Source of the DNA: an uncultured Muribaculaceae bacterium
GTDB taxonomy: Bacteria; Bacteroidota; Bacteroidia; Bacteroidales; Muribaculaceae
Length of the DNA: 64,000 bases
Assembly: GCA_958436175.1 (NCBI GenBank)
Contig: CAUBJF010000006.1
Coordinates: forward strand, 62,001-126,000
Direction of reading: 5' to 3'
The notes beneath the pieces are model-generated. The model was not told the DNA's origin. It saw nothing but the letters and a program-made list of their open reading frames with translations, and did not search any database. Shown piece by piece: positions 23,229 to 32,447 of the stretch. Every line of letters starts with the position of its first letter. Position 1 is the stretch's first letter. Position numbers and translations under genes: made by a program.

Positions 23229-24518
23229 ATGAACTATCTCTTCACTTCCGAATCCGTCTCCGAAGGGCATCCCGACAAGGTCGCCGACCAGATCTCCGAT
23301 GCCATTCTCGACGAATTTCTCGCCCGCGACCCTCAGTCGAAAGTGGCATGTGAAACACTCGTTACAACCGGCCAGGTAGTCATCGCCGGAGAAATAAAGA
23401 GCGAGGCATACGTCGACCTCCAGGACACCGCCCGTCGCGTCATCAACGAAATAGGCTATAACCGCAGCGACCTGCGCTTCGACGGTAACTCCTGCGGCAT
23501 ACTCGTCGCCGTCCACGAACAGAGCGCCGACATCAACCGTGGTGTCGACCGTGAAGAAGCACTCAAACAGGGTGCCGGCGACCAGGGTATGATGTTCGGA
23601 TATGCCACCAACGAAACGGCGACATACATACCCCTCACCCTCGATTTCAGTCATGCACTCCTCAAGACCCTCGCCCAGATACGGCGCGAAGGTAAAGTCA
23701 TGACCTATCTGCGCCCCGACTCAAAGAGCCAGGTGACAGTAGAATACGACGAAAACCATCGCCCGGTACGCATCAATACCATCGTCATCTCGACGCAGCA
23801 CGACGACTTCATCCCGGCCGACGGCATAAGCCAGGAAGAAGCCGACAGACGGATGCTCGACACGATACGCCGCGACGTGCGCGACATCGTCATCCCCCGA
23901 ACCCGTGAGTCGCTTCCCGAAAACCTGCGTCACCTCTTCGATACCGACTTCATCCTCCACGTCAACCCGACGGGCAAGTTCGTCATCGGCGGCCCCCACG
24001 GCGACAGCGGCCTGACAGGACGCAAGATAATCGTCGACACCTACGGCGGCTGGGGTGCCCACGGCGGAGGTGCATTCTCCGGCAAAGACCCTTCCAAAGT
24101 CGACCGTTCCGCAGCCTACGCCGCCCGTCACATCGCCAAGAACCTCGTCGCTGCCGGTATCGCCGACCGTGCTCTCGTCCAGGTAGCTTACGCCATCGGC
24201 GTAGCAGCCCCTGTCAGCCTCTTCATCGATACCTACGGCACATCCCATGTCGCACTTTCCGATGCCGAGATAGCACACCGCGTTAACGAAATATTCGACA
24301 TGCGTCCCTATGCTATCGAGCAGCGCCTCAAGCTCCGCAACCCTATCTACCGCGAGACGGCAAGCTACGGTCATGTAGGACGCACTCCGCGCACTGTCAC
24401 AAAGACTTTCGCTTCACACTACGAAAAGCCTTTCACACGCGAAGTAGAGCTCTTTACATGGGAAAAGCTCGACGCTGTAGAAGACATTCGCCGAGCTTTT
24501 GCCGATGGGCTGAAATAA
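23229..24518 (+). CDS. metK: S-adenosylmethionine synthetase
   Basis: Makes SAM from methionine and ATP. It has 429 residues, slightly longer than the E. coli enzyme, as usual in Bacteroidetes. Visible signatures are GHPDKVADQISD (18-29 region), GAGDQGMMFGYA, and GGGAFSGKDPSKVDRS with the phosphate-binding residues. It starts 29 bases after the terminator of the upstream structured RNA, so it is either driven by a promoter inside that region or controlled by attenuation. It ends convergently with mgtE, 15 bases apart. Confidence 0.97.
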   Translation: MNYLFTSESVSEGHPDKVADQISDAILDEFLARDPQSKVACETLVTTGQVVIAGEIKSEAYVDLQDTARRVINEIGYNRSDLRFDGNSCGILVAVHEQSADINRGVDREEALKQGAGDQGMMFGYATNETATYIPLTLDFSHALLKTLAQIRREGKVMTYLRPDSKSQVTVEYDENHRPVRINTIVISTQHDDFIPADGISQEEADRRMLDTIRRDVRDIVIPRTRESLPENLRHLFDTDFILHVNPTGKFVIGGPHGDSGLTGRKIIVDTYGGWGAHGGGAFSGKDPSKVDRSAAYAARHIAKNLVAAGIADRALVQVAYAIGVAAPVSLFIDTYGTSHVALSDAEIAHRVNEIFDMRPYAIEQRLKLRNPIYRETASYGHVGRTPRTVTKTFASHYEKPFTREVELFTWEKLDAVEDIRRAFADGLK

Positions 24519-24533
24519 TATCTTATCCTGCGT

Positions 24534-25892
24534 TCACGACATCCACTTCAGGAACATCGTGGCTATCTGGACGTAGATGATAAGGCCGAATATATCGTTC
24601 GATATCTGTATAAAAGGCCCGGTCGCCAAGGCCGGGTTTATTTTTAGCTTTTCGAGAGTAAGAGGCACGACAGTACCAAGTATCGACGCAAGAAGCACCG
24701 TGATAAAGAGTGAAACGGTAACAGACAGCGTCACAGCGAAATCCGAAGGCATCGTAAGGAGATTGTAGACCAGTACCACCGCGCATATCACAACAGCGTT
24801 GAGCAGGCCTATGAGTATCTCCTTGCCAAGCTGCGAGGCAAAATTCTTTACGTTCAGGGAGCCGTTGGCGAGGCCTTGCACGACTATAGCCGAGGCCTGC
24901 ACGCCGACATTGCCGCCCGTACCGCCGATGATGGGGATAAAGAGGGCGAGCGCCGTCACTGCCTGTATCTGCGCTTCGAAAGCGCCGAGAATCACCGTGG
25001 CAAGCAGTCCCGACCCTATACCGATAAGGAGCCATGGAATACGCGCCTTTGTCTGGGCGAAGACGCTGTCATCGGCATCCACGTCAGAGGAGATACCCGA
25101 AGCCAACTGATAGTCGCGTTCGTTTGATTCGCGCACCGTGTCCATCACGTCGTCGACCGTTATCTGCCCTAACAGCCGCCCGATAGAGTCTACGACGGGC
25201 ATTGCTACCAGGTTGTATTTTTCGAAATCGAGAGCCACGTCGTCGATAGGCGTATCGGCCTTGACGCTGACAGGCTCCGTCTCCATCACCTGCTTTATCT
25301 TGCTTACCGACGGATCTGTGAGCATCTTCTTGAGAGGGAAGGTACCGCAGAGCTTGTTGTCGTTGTCGACGACATAGACGTAGTATATCTCGTCCATGTC
25401 CTCGGCCTGATGACGCATCTGCCTGATGCACTCGGGCATGGACCAGTTTTCGTTCACAACGATCATTTCCGTGCCCATTAGGCCGCCGGCAGTGTTCTCG
25501 TCGTACTTCAGAAGGTCGATGATATCGCCGGCCTGCTCTACGTCGTCGATATGCGAAAGGATTTCGTCGCGCTCATCCTGGTCGAGTTGCTGGATAAGGT
25601 CGACGGCATCGTCGGTGTCGAGGTGGTCGATCTGCTTGGCGATTTCCTCGACAGGCATTGCGTTGAGAAGCTTCAGTCGCTCGTCCTCGTCGAGCTCCAT
25701 GAGGACATCGGCGGCTGTCTCTTCGTCGAGTAGCTTGAAGAGGTATTCGGCATCCTCGAGGTCGAGTTCGCCGTAGAGACGCGCTATGTCGGCAGGATGA
25801 AGGTCTTCGAGTATTTCGGTAGCCTGCTGCTTGTCGTCAGCCTTGACAATCTCGTCAAGATGCTGTAAATCTTCTTCTGAAAACTCTTTCAT
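24534..25892 (-). CDS. mgtE: Magnesium transporter MgtE
   Basis: Mg2+ channel of the inner membrane, gated by cytosolic Mg2+. Order of domains: MgtE N domain (about 1-130, many DEED-type acidic repeats), CBS pair (about 130-255), connecting helix, and five membrane segments from about 283 on, including FIPIIGGTGGNVGVQASAIVVQGL, the pore-lining signature. It has 452 residues. The ATG at 25892 is preferred over an in-frame GTG at 25898 because it lies 6 bases after the rsmA stop, giving a tight rsmA-mgtE pair. Confidence 0.95.
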   Translation of the reverse strand: MKEFSEEDLQHLDEIVKADDKQQATEILEDLHPADIARLYGELDLEDAEYLFKLLDEETAADVLMELDEDERLKLLNAMPVEEIAKQIDHLDTDDAVDLIQQLDQDERDEILSHIDDVEQAGDIIDLLKYDENTAGGLMGTEMIVVNENWSMPECIRQMRHQAEDMDEIYYVYVVDNDNKLCGTFPLKKMLTDPSVSKIKQVMETEPVSVKADTPIDDVALDFEKYNLVAMPVVDSIGRLLGQITVDDVMDTVRESNERDYQLASGISSDVDADDSVFAQTKARIPWLLIGIGSGLLATVILGAFEAQIQAVTALALFIPIIGGTGGNVGVQASAIVVQGLANGSLNVKNFASQLGKEILIGLLNAVVICAVVLVYNLLTMPSDFAVTLSVTVSLFITVLLASILGTVVPLTLEKLKINPALATGPFIQISNDIFGLIIYVQIATMFLKWMS

Positions 25893-25898
25893 AGCCAC

Positions 25899-26702
25899 TT
25901 AGTTTGATGTGTCCGTACGTAAGTTTTCGATGGCTTGTGTCAGTTCTATGAATTGCTCGACACTCAGCTGCTCGGGTCTCAGTGTCGCGAAGGGTACCGC
26001 TTCCGGAAGCACTCCGGCAGGCAGAAGGCTTCGGACAGAGTTACGTATCGTCTTGCGACGCTGTCCGAAGGTAGTCTTGACGACGGTTTTGAAGAGCGCT
26101 TCGTCGCAGCCGAGCGAAGTGACATCGTTGCGCGTCATGCGGATAACGCCGCTCTTGACCTTTGGCGGCGGATTGAACACATGTTCGCTGACCGTGAAGA
26201 GATATTCAACGTCGTACCATGCCTGGAGCAACACGCTAAGTATGCCGCGCGATTTCGTTCCGGGAGCCGCCGCGAGACGTTCGGCCACCTCGCGTTGCAG
26301 CATGCCGCTGCAGCACATTATGCGGTCTTTCCAGTCGAGGACACGGAAAAAAATCTGCGATGAGATATTGTATGGATAGTTGCCTATGACACAGAAAGGC
26401 TCCGTACCCGGAAAAACCTTGTCGAGGTCCATTTCGAGGAAGTCGCCCTCGATGATTCTCGGTTGAGGCTGCGGAAGATGTGATTTGAGCCACGCCACGC
26501 TTTCGCTGTCTATCTCGGCAAGAGACACCAGCGATGCCGGGTGCTTTTCGAGGAGGAAATTCGTCAGCACGCCCATTCCCGGACCTATTTCGAGCACCGG
26601 TAGCGAAGGGTAGGCATCGAGGGTCGATGCTATGCGTTCGGCTATGCCGAGGTCGGTCAGGAAATGCTGCCCGAGGGCTTTCTTTGGCTTTACTCCGCTC
26701 AT
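25899..26702 (-). CDS. rsmA: 16S rRNA dimethyladenosine transferase RsmA (KsgA)
   Basis: Dimethylates A1518 and A1519 of 16S rRNA. The SAM-binding motif VLEIGPGMGVLTNFLLE is at about 34-50, and the catalytic NYPYNIS motif is at about 107-113. At 267 residues it is of normal length, with the C-terminal helical domain intact (TTFGQRRKTIRNS). It is followed directly by mgtE. The gap of about 70 bases to the upstream EamA permease gene has no obvious terminator. Confidence 0.95.
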   Translation of the reverse strand: MSGVKPKKALGQHFLTDLGIAERIASTLDAYPSLPVLEIGPGMGVLTNFLLEKHPASLVSLAEIDSESVAWLKSHLPQPQPRIIEGDFLEMDLDKVFPGTEPFCVIGNYPYNISSQIFFRVLDWKDRIMCCSGMLQREVAERLAAAPGTKSRGILSVLLQAWYDVEYLFTVSEHVFNPPPKVKSGVIRMTRNDVTSLGCDEALFKTVVKTTFGQRRKTIRNSVRSLLPAGVLPEAVPFATLRPEQLSVEQFIELTQAIENLRTDTSN

Positions 26703-26771
26703 TGTGCCTCCTTTCTTTAAGTTCAGACTACAAAGTTAAGGATTTCCTAATGCCTATGCAACAACTTTTTT

Positions 26772-27707
26772 TCAACGGTGACGGCGTTTTAACGCCGGGA
26801 ACAGCTTGCGGAAGCGGACGAGGTAGGATGTTATCTTGCCGCCGGCCACAACGAGGCTTACGGCAAATATGATCAGCACAAGGCCGGTCCAGTCGCGTGC
26901 CGTGAGCTGCTCGCCGAAGACCGTAACGCCGATCACGACCGCCGTCGCAGGCTCCAGTGCGCCTAAGATTGCCGTCGGAGTAGAGCCTATATAGGTTATC
27001 GCCGCCGACGTACACAGGAACGAAACCGCTGTCGGAAGTATCGCAAGAGCGACGATATTGCCCCACATGTACCAGTGAACAGGCGTTGAGAAGGTCGCTC
27101 CGGGAGTAAGGAGTATTTTCATCCCGAACACTGCTACACCCACTATCAGCGCATAGAAAACGAGCTTGATAGTCGGCACCTCACGCAGGCCGGGGCGGTT
27201 GACACCGATGATATACCCGGCATAGGTCAGCGACGACACCATCACCAGCAAAGTACCCGTCAGGCTCAGCATCGTTCCGTCCGAACCCTTGAACAACAGG
27301 CCGATGCCGCACATAGCCATAGCCAGGCACACGCCCGTCACGACCGAAAAACGCTCATGGAAGAACAATGCCATAAACACGGCTACCATAAGGGGATAGA
27401 CAAAGAGCAGAGTCGAGGCTATCGACGCATCCATATAGTTGTAGCTCTCGAAGAGCGACAGTGACGATACCGCCATGAGAATACCCATCACCACAACAGG
27501 CAGGATGTCGCGACGAGCAAGGCTGAAACGCCGTCCGCGCATCACAATCATAAGCCCCATTATAGGTATGGCAAAGAGATAGCGGAAGAACAGCACCGAA
27601 TCCGCCGTCATACCTTCGCCATAGAGGGGGAGGGCAAAGAGAGGATTGAGTCCGTAGGTAGCGGCCGCGATGGCTCCGAGAATATATCCTTTGATTTTCG
27701 AGTTCAT
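26772..27707 (-). CDS. EamA/DMT-family permease
   Basis: 311 residues with ten predicted membrane segments arranged as two EamA halves: GYILGAIAAATYGLNPLFALPLY at the start and GYIIGVNRPGLREVPTIKLVFY mid-protein. Such inner-membrane permeases export or import small metabolites; the substrate cannot be told from sequence. The ATG at 27707 begins MNSKIKGYILG. An extension to 27731 adds eight residues with no support. It is divergent from the efflux operon and shares its regulatory intergenic region. Confidence 0.85.
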   Translation of the reverse strand: MNSKIKGYILGAIAAATYGLNPLFALPLYGEGMTADSVLFFRYLFAIPIMGLMIVMRGRRFSLARRDILPVVVMGILMAVSSLSLFESYNYMDASIASTLLFVYPLMVAVFMALFFHERFSVVTGVCLAMAMCGIGLLFKGSDGTMLSLTGTLLVMVSSLTYAGYIIGVNRPGLREVPTIKLVFYALIVGVAVFGMKILLTPGATFSTPVHWYMWGNIVALAILPTAVSFLCTSAAITYIGSTPTAILGALEPATAVVIGVTVFGEQLTARDWTGLVLIIFAVSLVVAGGKITSYLVRFRKLFPALKRRHR

Positions 27708-27795
27708 TATATACTGAGGATAAACGTGCAAAATTACTCCAAACCGGCCGGAATAGCAAAATCTATTCCGGGCAAGTGTCCATTTTCATGCAAAC

Positions 27796-27811
27796 TGTCC
27801 GTTTACGGACA
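27796..27811. promoter_or_regulatory. Dyad TGTCCG-TTTA-CGGACA, candidate NtrC-family binding site
   Basis: A perfect 6-base-arm palindrome 45 bases upstream of the sigma-54-like box. Related half sites occur at 27777-27782 (TGTCCA) and 27894-27899 (CGGACA). Its place and symmetry suit an upstream activator site for the response regulator encoded 11 kb downstream. Confidence 0.5.
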
Positions 27812-27855
27812 CAGTCAAATCCGCTAAACCATTCAATTTCAACACAATAATATTT

Positions 27856-27871
27856 TGGCATGATAATTGAA
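27856..27871 (+). promoter_or_regulatory. Sigma-54-like promoter of the efflux operon
   Basis: TGGCATGATAATTGAA fits the -24/-12 consensus TGGCAYR-N4-TTGCW at eleven of twelve fixed positions; the C of the -12 GC is A. A poorer second match starts at 27879. Transcription would start near 27882, about 30 bases before the adaptor gene. Confidence 0.5.
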
Positions 27872-27912
27872 TTGTTCTTGGCATATAAATAATCGGACAC
27901 TAAAAAAGACCA

Positions 27913-29163
27913 ATGGACAAACAGATACCCAAAGAGCAGCAACGCCGGGAAAGCATACGGCGTGTCCTACGGATAGCCGTGCCGGGCGCGCTTGCTGCCG
28001 GGGCCGTGGGATGGCTGCTGTCGACACTCGGAGCAAGTTCTGTCTCAGAGAAGACCTTGCAGTTCAGTACCGCCGATACGGGCGATATAGATGTGACCGT
28101 CAGTGCCACAGGGCGTGTCGTACCCGCCTTCGAGGAAATCATCACATCGCCTATCACCTCGCGTATCGTCGAAGTGCGCCACCGTGCCGGCGATGTCGTA
28201 GAAGCCGGTACTCCCCTACTTCTCCTGGACCTTCACGCAGCACGCACCGAAGCACAGAAACAAGCCGACATGCTGCGGATGAAAAACCTCGAGCTCCAGC
28301 AGCAGATCGCAGGCGACAACACAGCGCTCGGACAGCTGGAGATGAACATACGCGTAGGCGACATGAAAGTACGTCGCCTCGAGGCCGAGCTTCGCAATGA
28401 AATCTATCTCGACAGCATCGGAAGCGGTACGACCGACAAAGTACGGGAGGCACAGTTTGCCCTGCGGTCGGCAGAGCTCGAACTGGAGCAGCTACGGCGC
28501 CAGCTCGAAGACGAACGCACATCACGGCGAGCCGCTGTAGATGTCAAGCGACTCGAGATAGAGATTATGGCGAAAGAAGCCGACATGGCAGGACGTACGC
28601 TCGGCGATGCCGAAATCAGGGCGCCTCGCCGTGCCACGGTGACTTCTATCACCGACAAGAAAGGGCAGCAAGTCAGTCAGGGCCAGGAAGTGGCAGTTAT
28701 CGCCGACCTCGGCCACTACCGCATAGATGCCGAAGCCGCCGAAAGCTACGCCCGGACCATCAAGCCCGGAAATACTGTCACAGTACGCATAGGTTCCATG
28801 AATGCCTCCGGTACGGTATCCGCAGTGTCGCCCACAGCTGTCAACGGAACAATAGGATTCACGGTGACACTCGACAACGACAGCATCGAGAGGCTTCGGC
28901 CTGGACTCAGGCCTGATGTCTACGTCAGCCAGGAGCTCAGGCCGGCGGTGACGCGCATCGCCAACGGACCATACTACAACCGACCCGGAAAATACTCACT
29001 CTTCGTGCGGGATGGCGATGAGCTGCACCCGCGTGCAGTACAGCTCGGCGAGGCGAACATGGATTACGTAGAAGTCATTTCCGGTCTCGAACCGGGTGAG
29101 AGCGTGGTAATCACCGATATGGGGAAATTCAATAATAAACAGACTATAAAAATCAGCCAATGA
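27913..29163 (+). CDS. HlyD/MacA-type periplasmic adaptor
   Basis: 416 residues, membrane-fusion protein of a MacAB-TolC-like pump. An N-terminal membrane anchor lies at about 22-42. Then come the barrel-sandwich half TVSATGRVVPAFEEIITSPIT, a long alpha-helical hairpin (about 110-225, rich in Glu/Gln/Arg heptads), the second lipoyl half (APRRATVTSITDKKGQQVSQGQ) and the beta-barrel and membrane-proximal domains. It is the first gene of the efflux operon. Its stop overlaps the start of the first permease by four bases. Confidence 0.92.
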   Translation: MDKQIPKEQQRRESIRRVLRIAVPGALAAGAVGWLLSTLGASSVSEKTLQFSTADTGDIDVTVSATGRVVPAFEEIITSPITSRIVEVRHRAGDVVEAGTPLLLLDLHAARTEAQKQADMLRMKNLELQQQIAGDNTALGQLEMNIRVGDMKVRRLEAELRNEIYLDSIGSGTTDKVREAQFALRSAELELEQLRRQLEDERTSRRAAVDVKRLEIEIMAKEADMAGRTLGDAEIRAPRRATVTSITDKKGQQVSQGQEVAVIADLGHYRIDAEAAESYARTIKPGNTVTVRIGSMNASGTVSAVSPTAVNGTIGFTVTLDNDSIERLRPGLRPDVYVSQELRPAVTRIANGPYYNRPGKYSLFVRDGDELHPRAVQLGEANMDYVEVISGLEPGESVVITDMGKFNNKQTIKISQ

Positions 29164-30434
29164 ACACCTTGCGACATGTGTGGCAGATGATACGCCACAA
29201 CCGGCTTTTCTCCGGTATCTACATATTCGGCACAGCGCTCGCACTGGCTTCCGTGACGGTTTTCGCGGTGTTGTTCTGGGTAAAGATAGCTCCCGTCTAT
29301 CCGGAATATCAGCGCGACAGAACCTGCTACTTCATCAGCGTCACATGCAAGTTTACGGAAGGCAACGGGTACTGTCAGGGATTTACCAGCTATGATGCCG
29401 TACGTAATCATTTCTATAAGCTCAAAACCGCCGAGAAGGTATCGGCAACATATTCGGGGTGGGGCAGCTATCTTCTCCAGCCGTCCATCGAGGCCCCCGA
29501 CCAGGAAATAACCGTCAAGCCCACCGACACCAACTTTTTCGACATCTACAGCCTCCGCTTCCTTGCAGGCAAGCCCTTCAGCATCCAGGAATTCGAGAGC
29601 GGGCTGCCCGTGGCTGTCATAACGGACCGTACCGCCCGCATGGCTTTCGGAGCCGAGGACTACGACAAGCTTATAGGACGCGACATATCGATCAGCTACA
29701 AGAACTACCGCGTGGCAGGCATCGTGCGGCAGGGCACTCCCTCCGAACAGAATTCTTTTGCGAATGCCTACATCCCGTATACCACGGTAGAAGACCACGA
29801 AGACGCGGATCAGTCCGTTCCATTTATAGGGAGCTACCTCGTAACGATACTTACCGACGACGAGGAAGCGACCCGAAAGGAAATCCTCGACATATTCGAT
29901 CGCTTCAACAATTCCCAGACCGAATATATCGTGGAATCCACCGTACCACTGGCATCCCATCTCGTCTATGCCATGGGCGGAGCATGGGATGCGGATTTTT
30001 CCTTAAGTTCCGTTTTCAGCGGACTCCTGGGAACTCTCCTCGTCCTTCTTATTGTTCCGGCCATGAACCTCAGCGGCATGATAGCGGGACGCATGGAGAA
30101 CCGGCTGGCAGAGATGGGCGTCCGCAAAAGCTTCGGAGCCACGCGCGGCACCCTTCTGCGCCAGGTGCTGTGGGAAAACCTTATCCTGACACTGTTCGGT
30201 GGTATTCTCGGTTTCATTTTCGCATACATACTGCTTAAAATAGGAATCGCCGACATGCTCGACAAACAAAGCGCATACGGCACTTCTTTCGAGGTCACAG
30301 GCGAGATGATGTTCGCTCCGGCTATATTCGCCCTGGTATTTACAGTATGCTGCCTACTGAATGTCATTTCAGCATACATCCCGGCCTACCGCTCGCTGCG
30401 CCGCCCTATTGTCCAATCCCTTAAGGAAAACTAA
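29160..30434 (+). CDS. FtsX/MacB-type permease A1
   Basis: 424 residues with one N-terminal membrane helix (about 20-42), a large periplasmic MacB_PCD-type domain (about 45-275) and three C-terminal helices, the standard type VII ABC permease layout. The coupling segment before the second helix, NRLAEMGVRKSFGATRGTLLRQVLWEN, is typical of FtsX. It is clearly homologous along its length to the permease at 32444-33709 (for example the shared YIFGTALAL), so the two form one paralogous class. The next gene follows after three bases. Confidence 0.9.
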   Translation: MNTLRHVWQMIRHNRLFSGIYIFGTALALASVTVFAVLFWVKIAPVYPEYQRDRTCYFISVTCKFTEGNGYCQGFTSYDAVRNHFYKLKTAEKVSATYSGWGSYLLQPSIEAPDQEITVKPTDTNFFDIYSLRFLAGKPFSIQEFESGLPVAVITDRTARMAFGAEDYDKLIGRDISISYKNYRVAGIVRQGTPSEQNSFANAYIPYTTVEDHEDADQSVPFIGSYLVTILTDDEEATRKEILDIFDRFNNSQTEYIVESTVPLASHLVYAMGGAWDADFSLSSVFSGLLGTLLVLLIVPAMNLSGMIAGRMENRLAEMGVRKSFGATRGTLLRQVLWENLILTLFGGILGFIFAYILLKIGIADMLDKQSAYGTSFEVTGEMMFAPAIFALVFTVCCLLNVISAYIPAYRSLRRPIVQSLKEN

Positions 30435-30437
30435 AAT

Positions 30438-31742
30438 ATGCTACGACTGATTCTATCCAATCTATGGAACCGCCGGGGCCGCTATGCGTGGCTGTTCATC
30501 GAACTGATTGTAGTGACGGCACTCGCATGGTATATACTCGACCCCGCGGTGGTTGCCGTCGCCGACCGTAATCTCCCGCTGGGCTACGATGCCGACAGGC
30601 TCGTGGTGCTGAATGTCGCTTCTTTTCCCGAAACATCACCCCGCTTCAGCTCCGCCGACACATCGCAAACGGCTGTCGACGATAATTTCCGTCGTCTTAT
30701 GGGAAAAATAAAGGCTTACGACGGGGTGGAACGCATCACGGTAAATTACCCCAACTCGACCTTCAACCAGAGAAGTATTTCTCTCGATCAGATGAGAAAC
30801 GGCACCCCGGCCGATTCGGCGCGGAAACTCGTCAATGTCCTCGGCTTCGTCCCGGGATATGAATATCTCGAAACCCTCGGCGTACAGTCCGTTCCGGGCA
30901 GCCCTTCTGTCGAAGAGCTGTCAGCCCGGCATTACAGCAATAACGAAATAGTGATCACCGATGCTTTCGCCGATATCTACTGGCCCGGAGAGAATGCCGT
31001 AGGCAAGAAGTTCATCCAGCGGCATGACAACGACACGACCTACTGTACGGTAGTCGGAGTCATCAAGGGGGTACGTTATCAATCCTTCAACCGGAGCTAT
31101 GCGGCTGTATTCAAATTCGGAGAGCGGCCCTTCCCCGACAAGAATTTCGACATAGTGGTACGCCTCAGGCCGGGTGTAAATTCCGAAAAGTGGGCCGACG
31201 ACTTCCGGCCGGAAACTGTCAGGAACACTACCACCGGGAATTTCTATATTCCAAAAGTAGAGCCTTTCGAAAGAATCATAGCTTCCACTGAATACTCCTT
31301 CGGAATAAGCACCCGGAACACCCAGGCCTTCATTCTTTCGGCTTTCTTTCTCATGAACCTGATCCTCGGAGTGACAGGATCCTTCTATCTGCAGACCCGC
31401 CGCCGCATCGCCGAGATGGGCATACACCGTTCTTTCGGAGCCCGCAGACACAATATAATCGGCATCCTCATGGGTGAGGGAATGGTGCTGACCCTGATAT
31501 CCTTTCTTGTCGGCGACCTCCTTTATCTTCAGTATGCCCTGAAGGTCGGACTCGATACTGGTTTCACGAACAACGGCATATACTATATCGTCGACAACTG
31601 GGTGACGAACTTCGGCGAACATTTCGCCATCGTGTCGGCCATCGTGCTTGCGGTCCTCCTCGTATGTGTGGCTGTAGGGGTACTGCTGCCATCACTCAAA
31701 ATTAGCAAGATAAGCCCTGTGGATGCATTGCGCGATGAATAA
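30438..31742 (+). CDS. FtsX/MacB-type permease B1
   Basis: 434 residues with the same topology as permease A1: one N-terminal helix, periplasmic MacB_PCD-type domain, three C-terminal helices. It opens LRLILSNLWNRRGRYAWLFIE, which is closely mirrored by the permease at 33713-35035, so both belong to class B. The cytoplasmic segment RRRIAEMGIHRSFGARRHNI likely couples to the ATPase. Presumably it heterodimerises with A1. Confidence 0.9.
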   Translation: MLRLILSNLWNRRGRYAWLFIELIVVTALAWYILDPAVVAVADRNLPLGYDADRLVVLNVASFPETSPRFSSADTSQTAVDDNFRRLMGKIKAYDGVERITVNYPNSTFNQRSISLDQMRNGTPADSARKLVNVLGFVPGYEYLETLGVQSVPGSPSVEELSARHYSNNEIVITDAFADIYWPGENAVGKKFIQRHDNDTTYCTVVGVIKGVRYQSFNRSYAAVFKFGERPFPDKNFDIVVRLRPGVNSEKWADDFRPETVRNTTTGNFYIPKVEPFERIIASTEYSFGISTRNTQAFILSAFFLMNLILGVTGSFYLQTRRRIAEMGIHRSFGARRHNIIGILMGEGMVLTLISFLVGDLLYLQYALKVGLDTGFTNNGIYYIVDNWVTNFGEHFAIVSAIVLAVLLVCVAVGVLLPSLKISKISPVDALRDE

Positions 31743-31775
31743 AACCATATAAAAAATCAAAAAAACATTTCAGAT

Positions 31776-32447
31776 ATGATAACCCTCAAAGACATCAATA
31801 AAATCTATCGTACAAAGACCGTCGAGACTCAGGCCCTCCAGAATATCAACCTTCATGTAGACAAAGGCGAATTCCTGTCAATCATGGGACCCTCCGGTTG
31901 CGGCAAGTCGACCCTCCTCAACATTGTAGGCCTTCTGGACACCCCGACTTCGGGAAGTGTGACCATAGCCGGACGCGATACAGACGGTATGACCGACAAG
32001 GAACTGTCGCGTTTCCGCAACGAGACTCTCGGATTCGTGTTCCAGAGCTTTCACCTCATACCGACACTCAACGTCCTCGACAACGTGACCGTCCCCCTGC
32101 TCTACCGCCACGGTCTCAAAGGCAGCCGCACGCAGCTCGCACGCGAAGCCCTCGAAAGAGTGGGTCTCTCGCATCGTATGAGCCACTTCCCCTCGCAGCT
32201 CTCCGGCGGACAGGCACAGCGCGTGGCCATAGCCCGTGCCATCGTAGGCAATCCCTCCATAATCCTCGCCGACGAACCCTGCGGCAACCTCGACTCCAAG
32301 ATGAGTGCCGAAATTATGGCTATCCTCCACGACCTCAACAAGAAAGAAGGCCGCACCATCGTCATGGTTACACACAACGAGGCACAGGCCGCCGAGACCG
32401 ACCGCACTGTTCATTTCTTCGACGGACGCCAAGTCACTGCCCTATGA
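31776..32447 (+). CDS. ABC transporter ATP-binding protein (MacB/LolD type)
   Basis: 223 residues; powers the permeases around it. Walker A GPSGCGKST is at 38-46, signature LSGGQAQR at 142-149, Walker B ILADEP at 163-168, and the H-loop THNE near 198. The length and QAQR signature fit the MacB/LolD class without fused permease. It is the only ATPase in the operon and has to serve four permeases. Its TGA overlaps the start codon of the next permease. Confidence 0.95.
   Translation: MITLKDINKIYRTKTVETQALQNINLHVDKGEFLSIMGPSGCGKSTLLNIVGLLDTPTSGSVTIAGRDTDGMTDKELSRFRNETLGFVFQSFHLIPTLNVLDNVTVPLLYRHGLKGSRTQLAREALERVGLSHRMSHFPSQLSGGQAQRVAIARAIVGNPSIILADEPCGNLDSKMSAEIMAILHDLNKKEGRTIVMVTHNEAQAAETDRTVHFFDGRQVTAL

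Noticed and set aside
31898..32443. In-frame 5' extension of permease A2
   Set aside because: It lies entirely inside the ATPase gene in another frame; family alignment supports the start at 32444.
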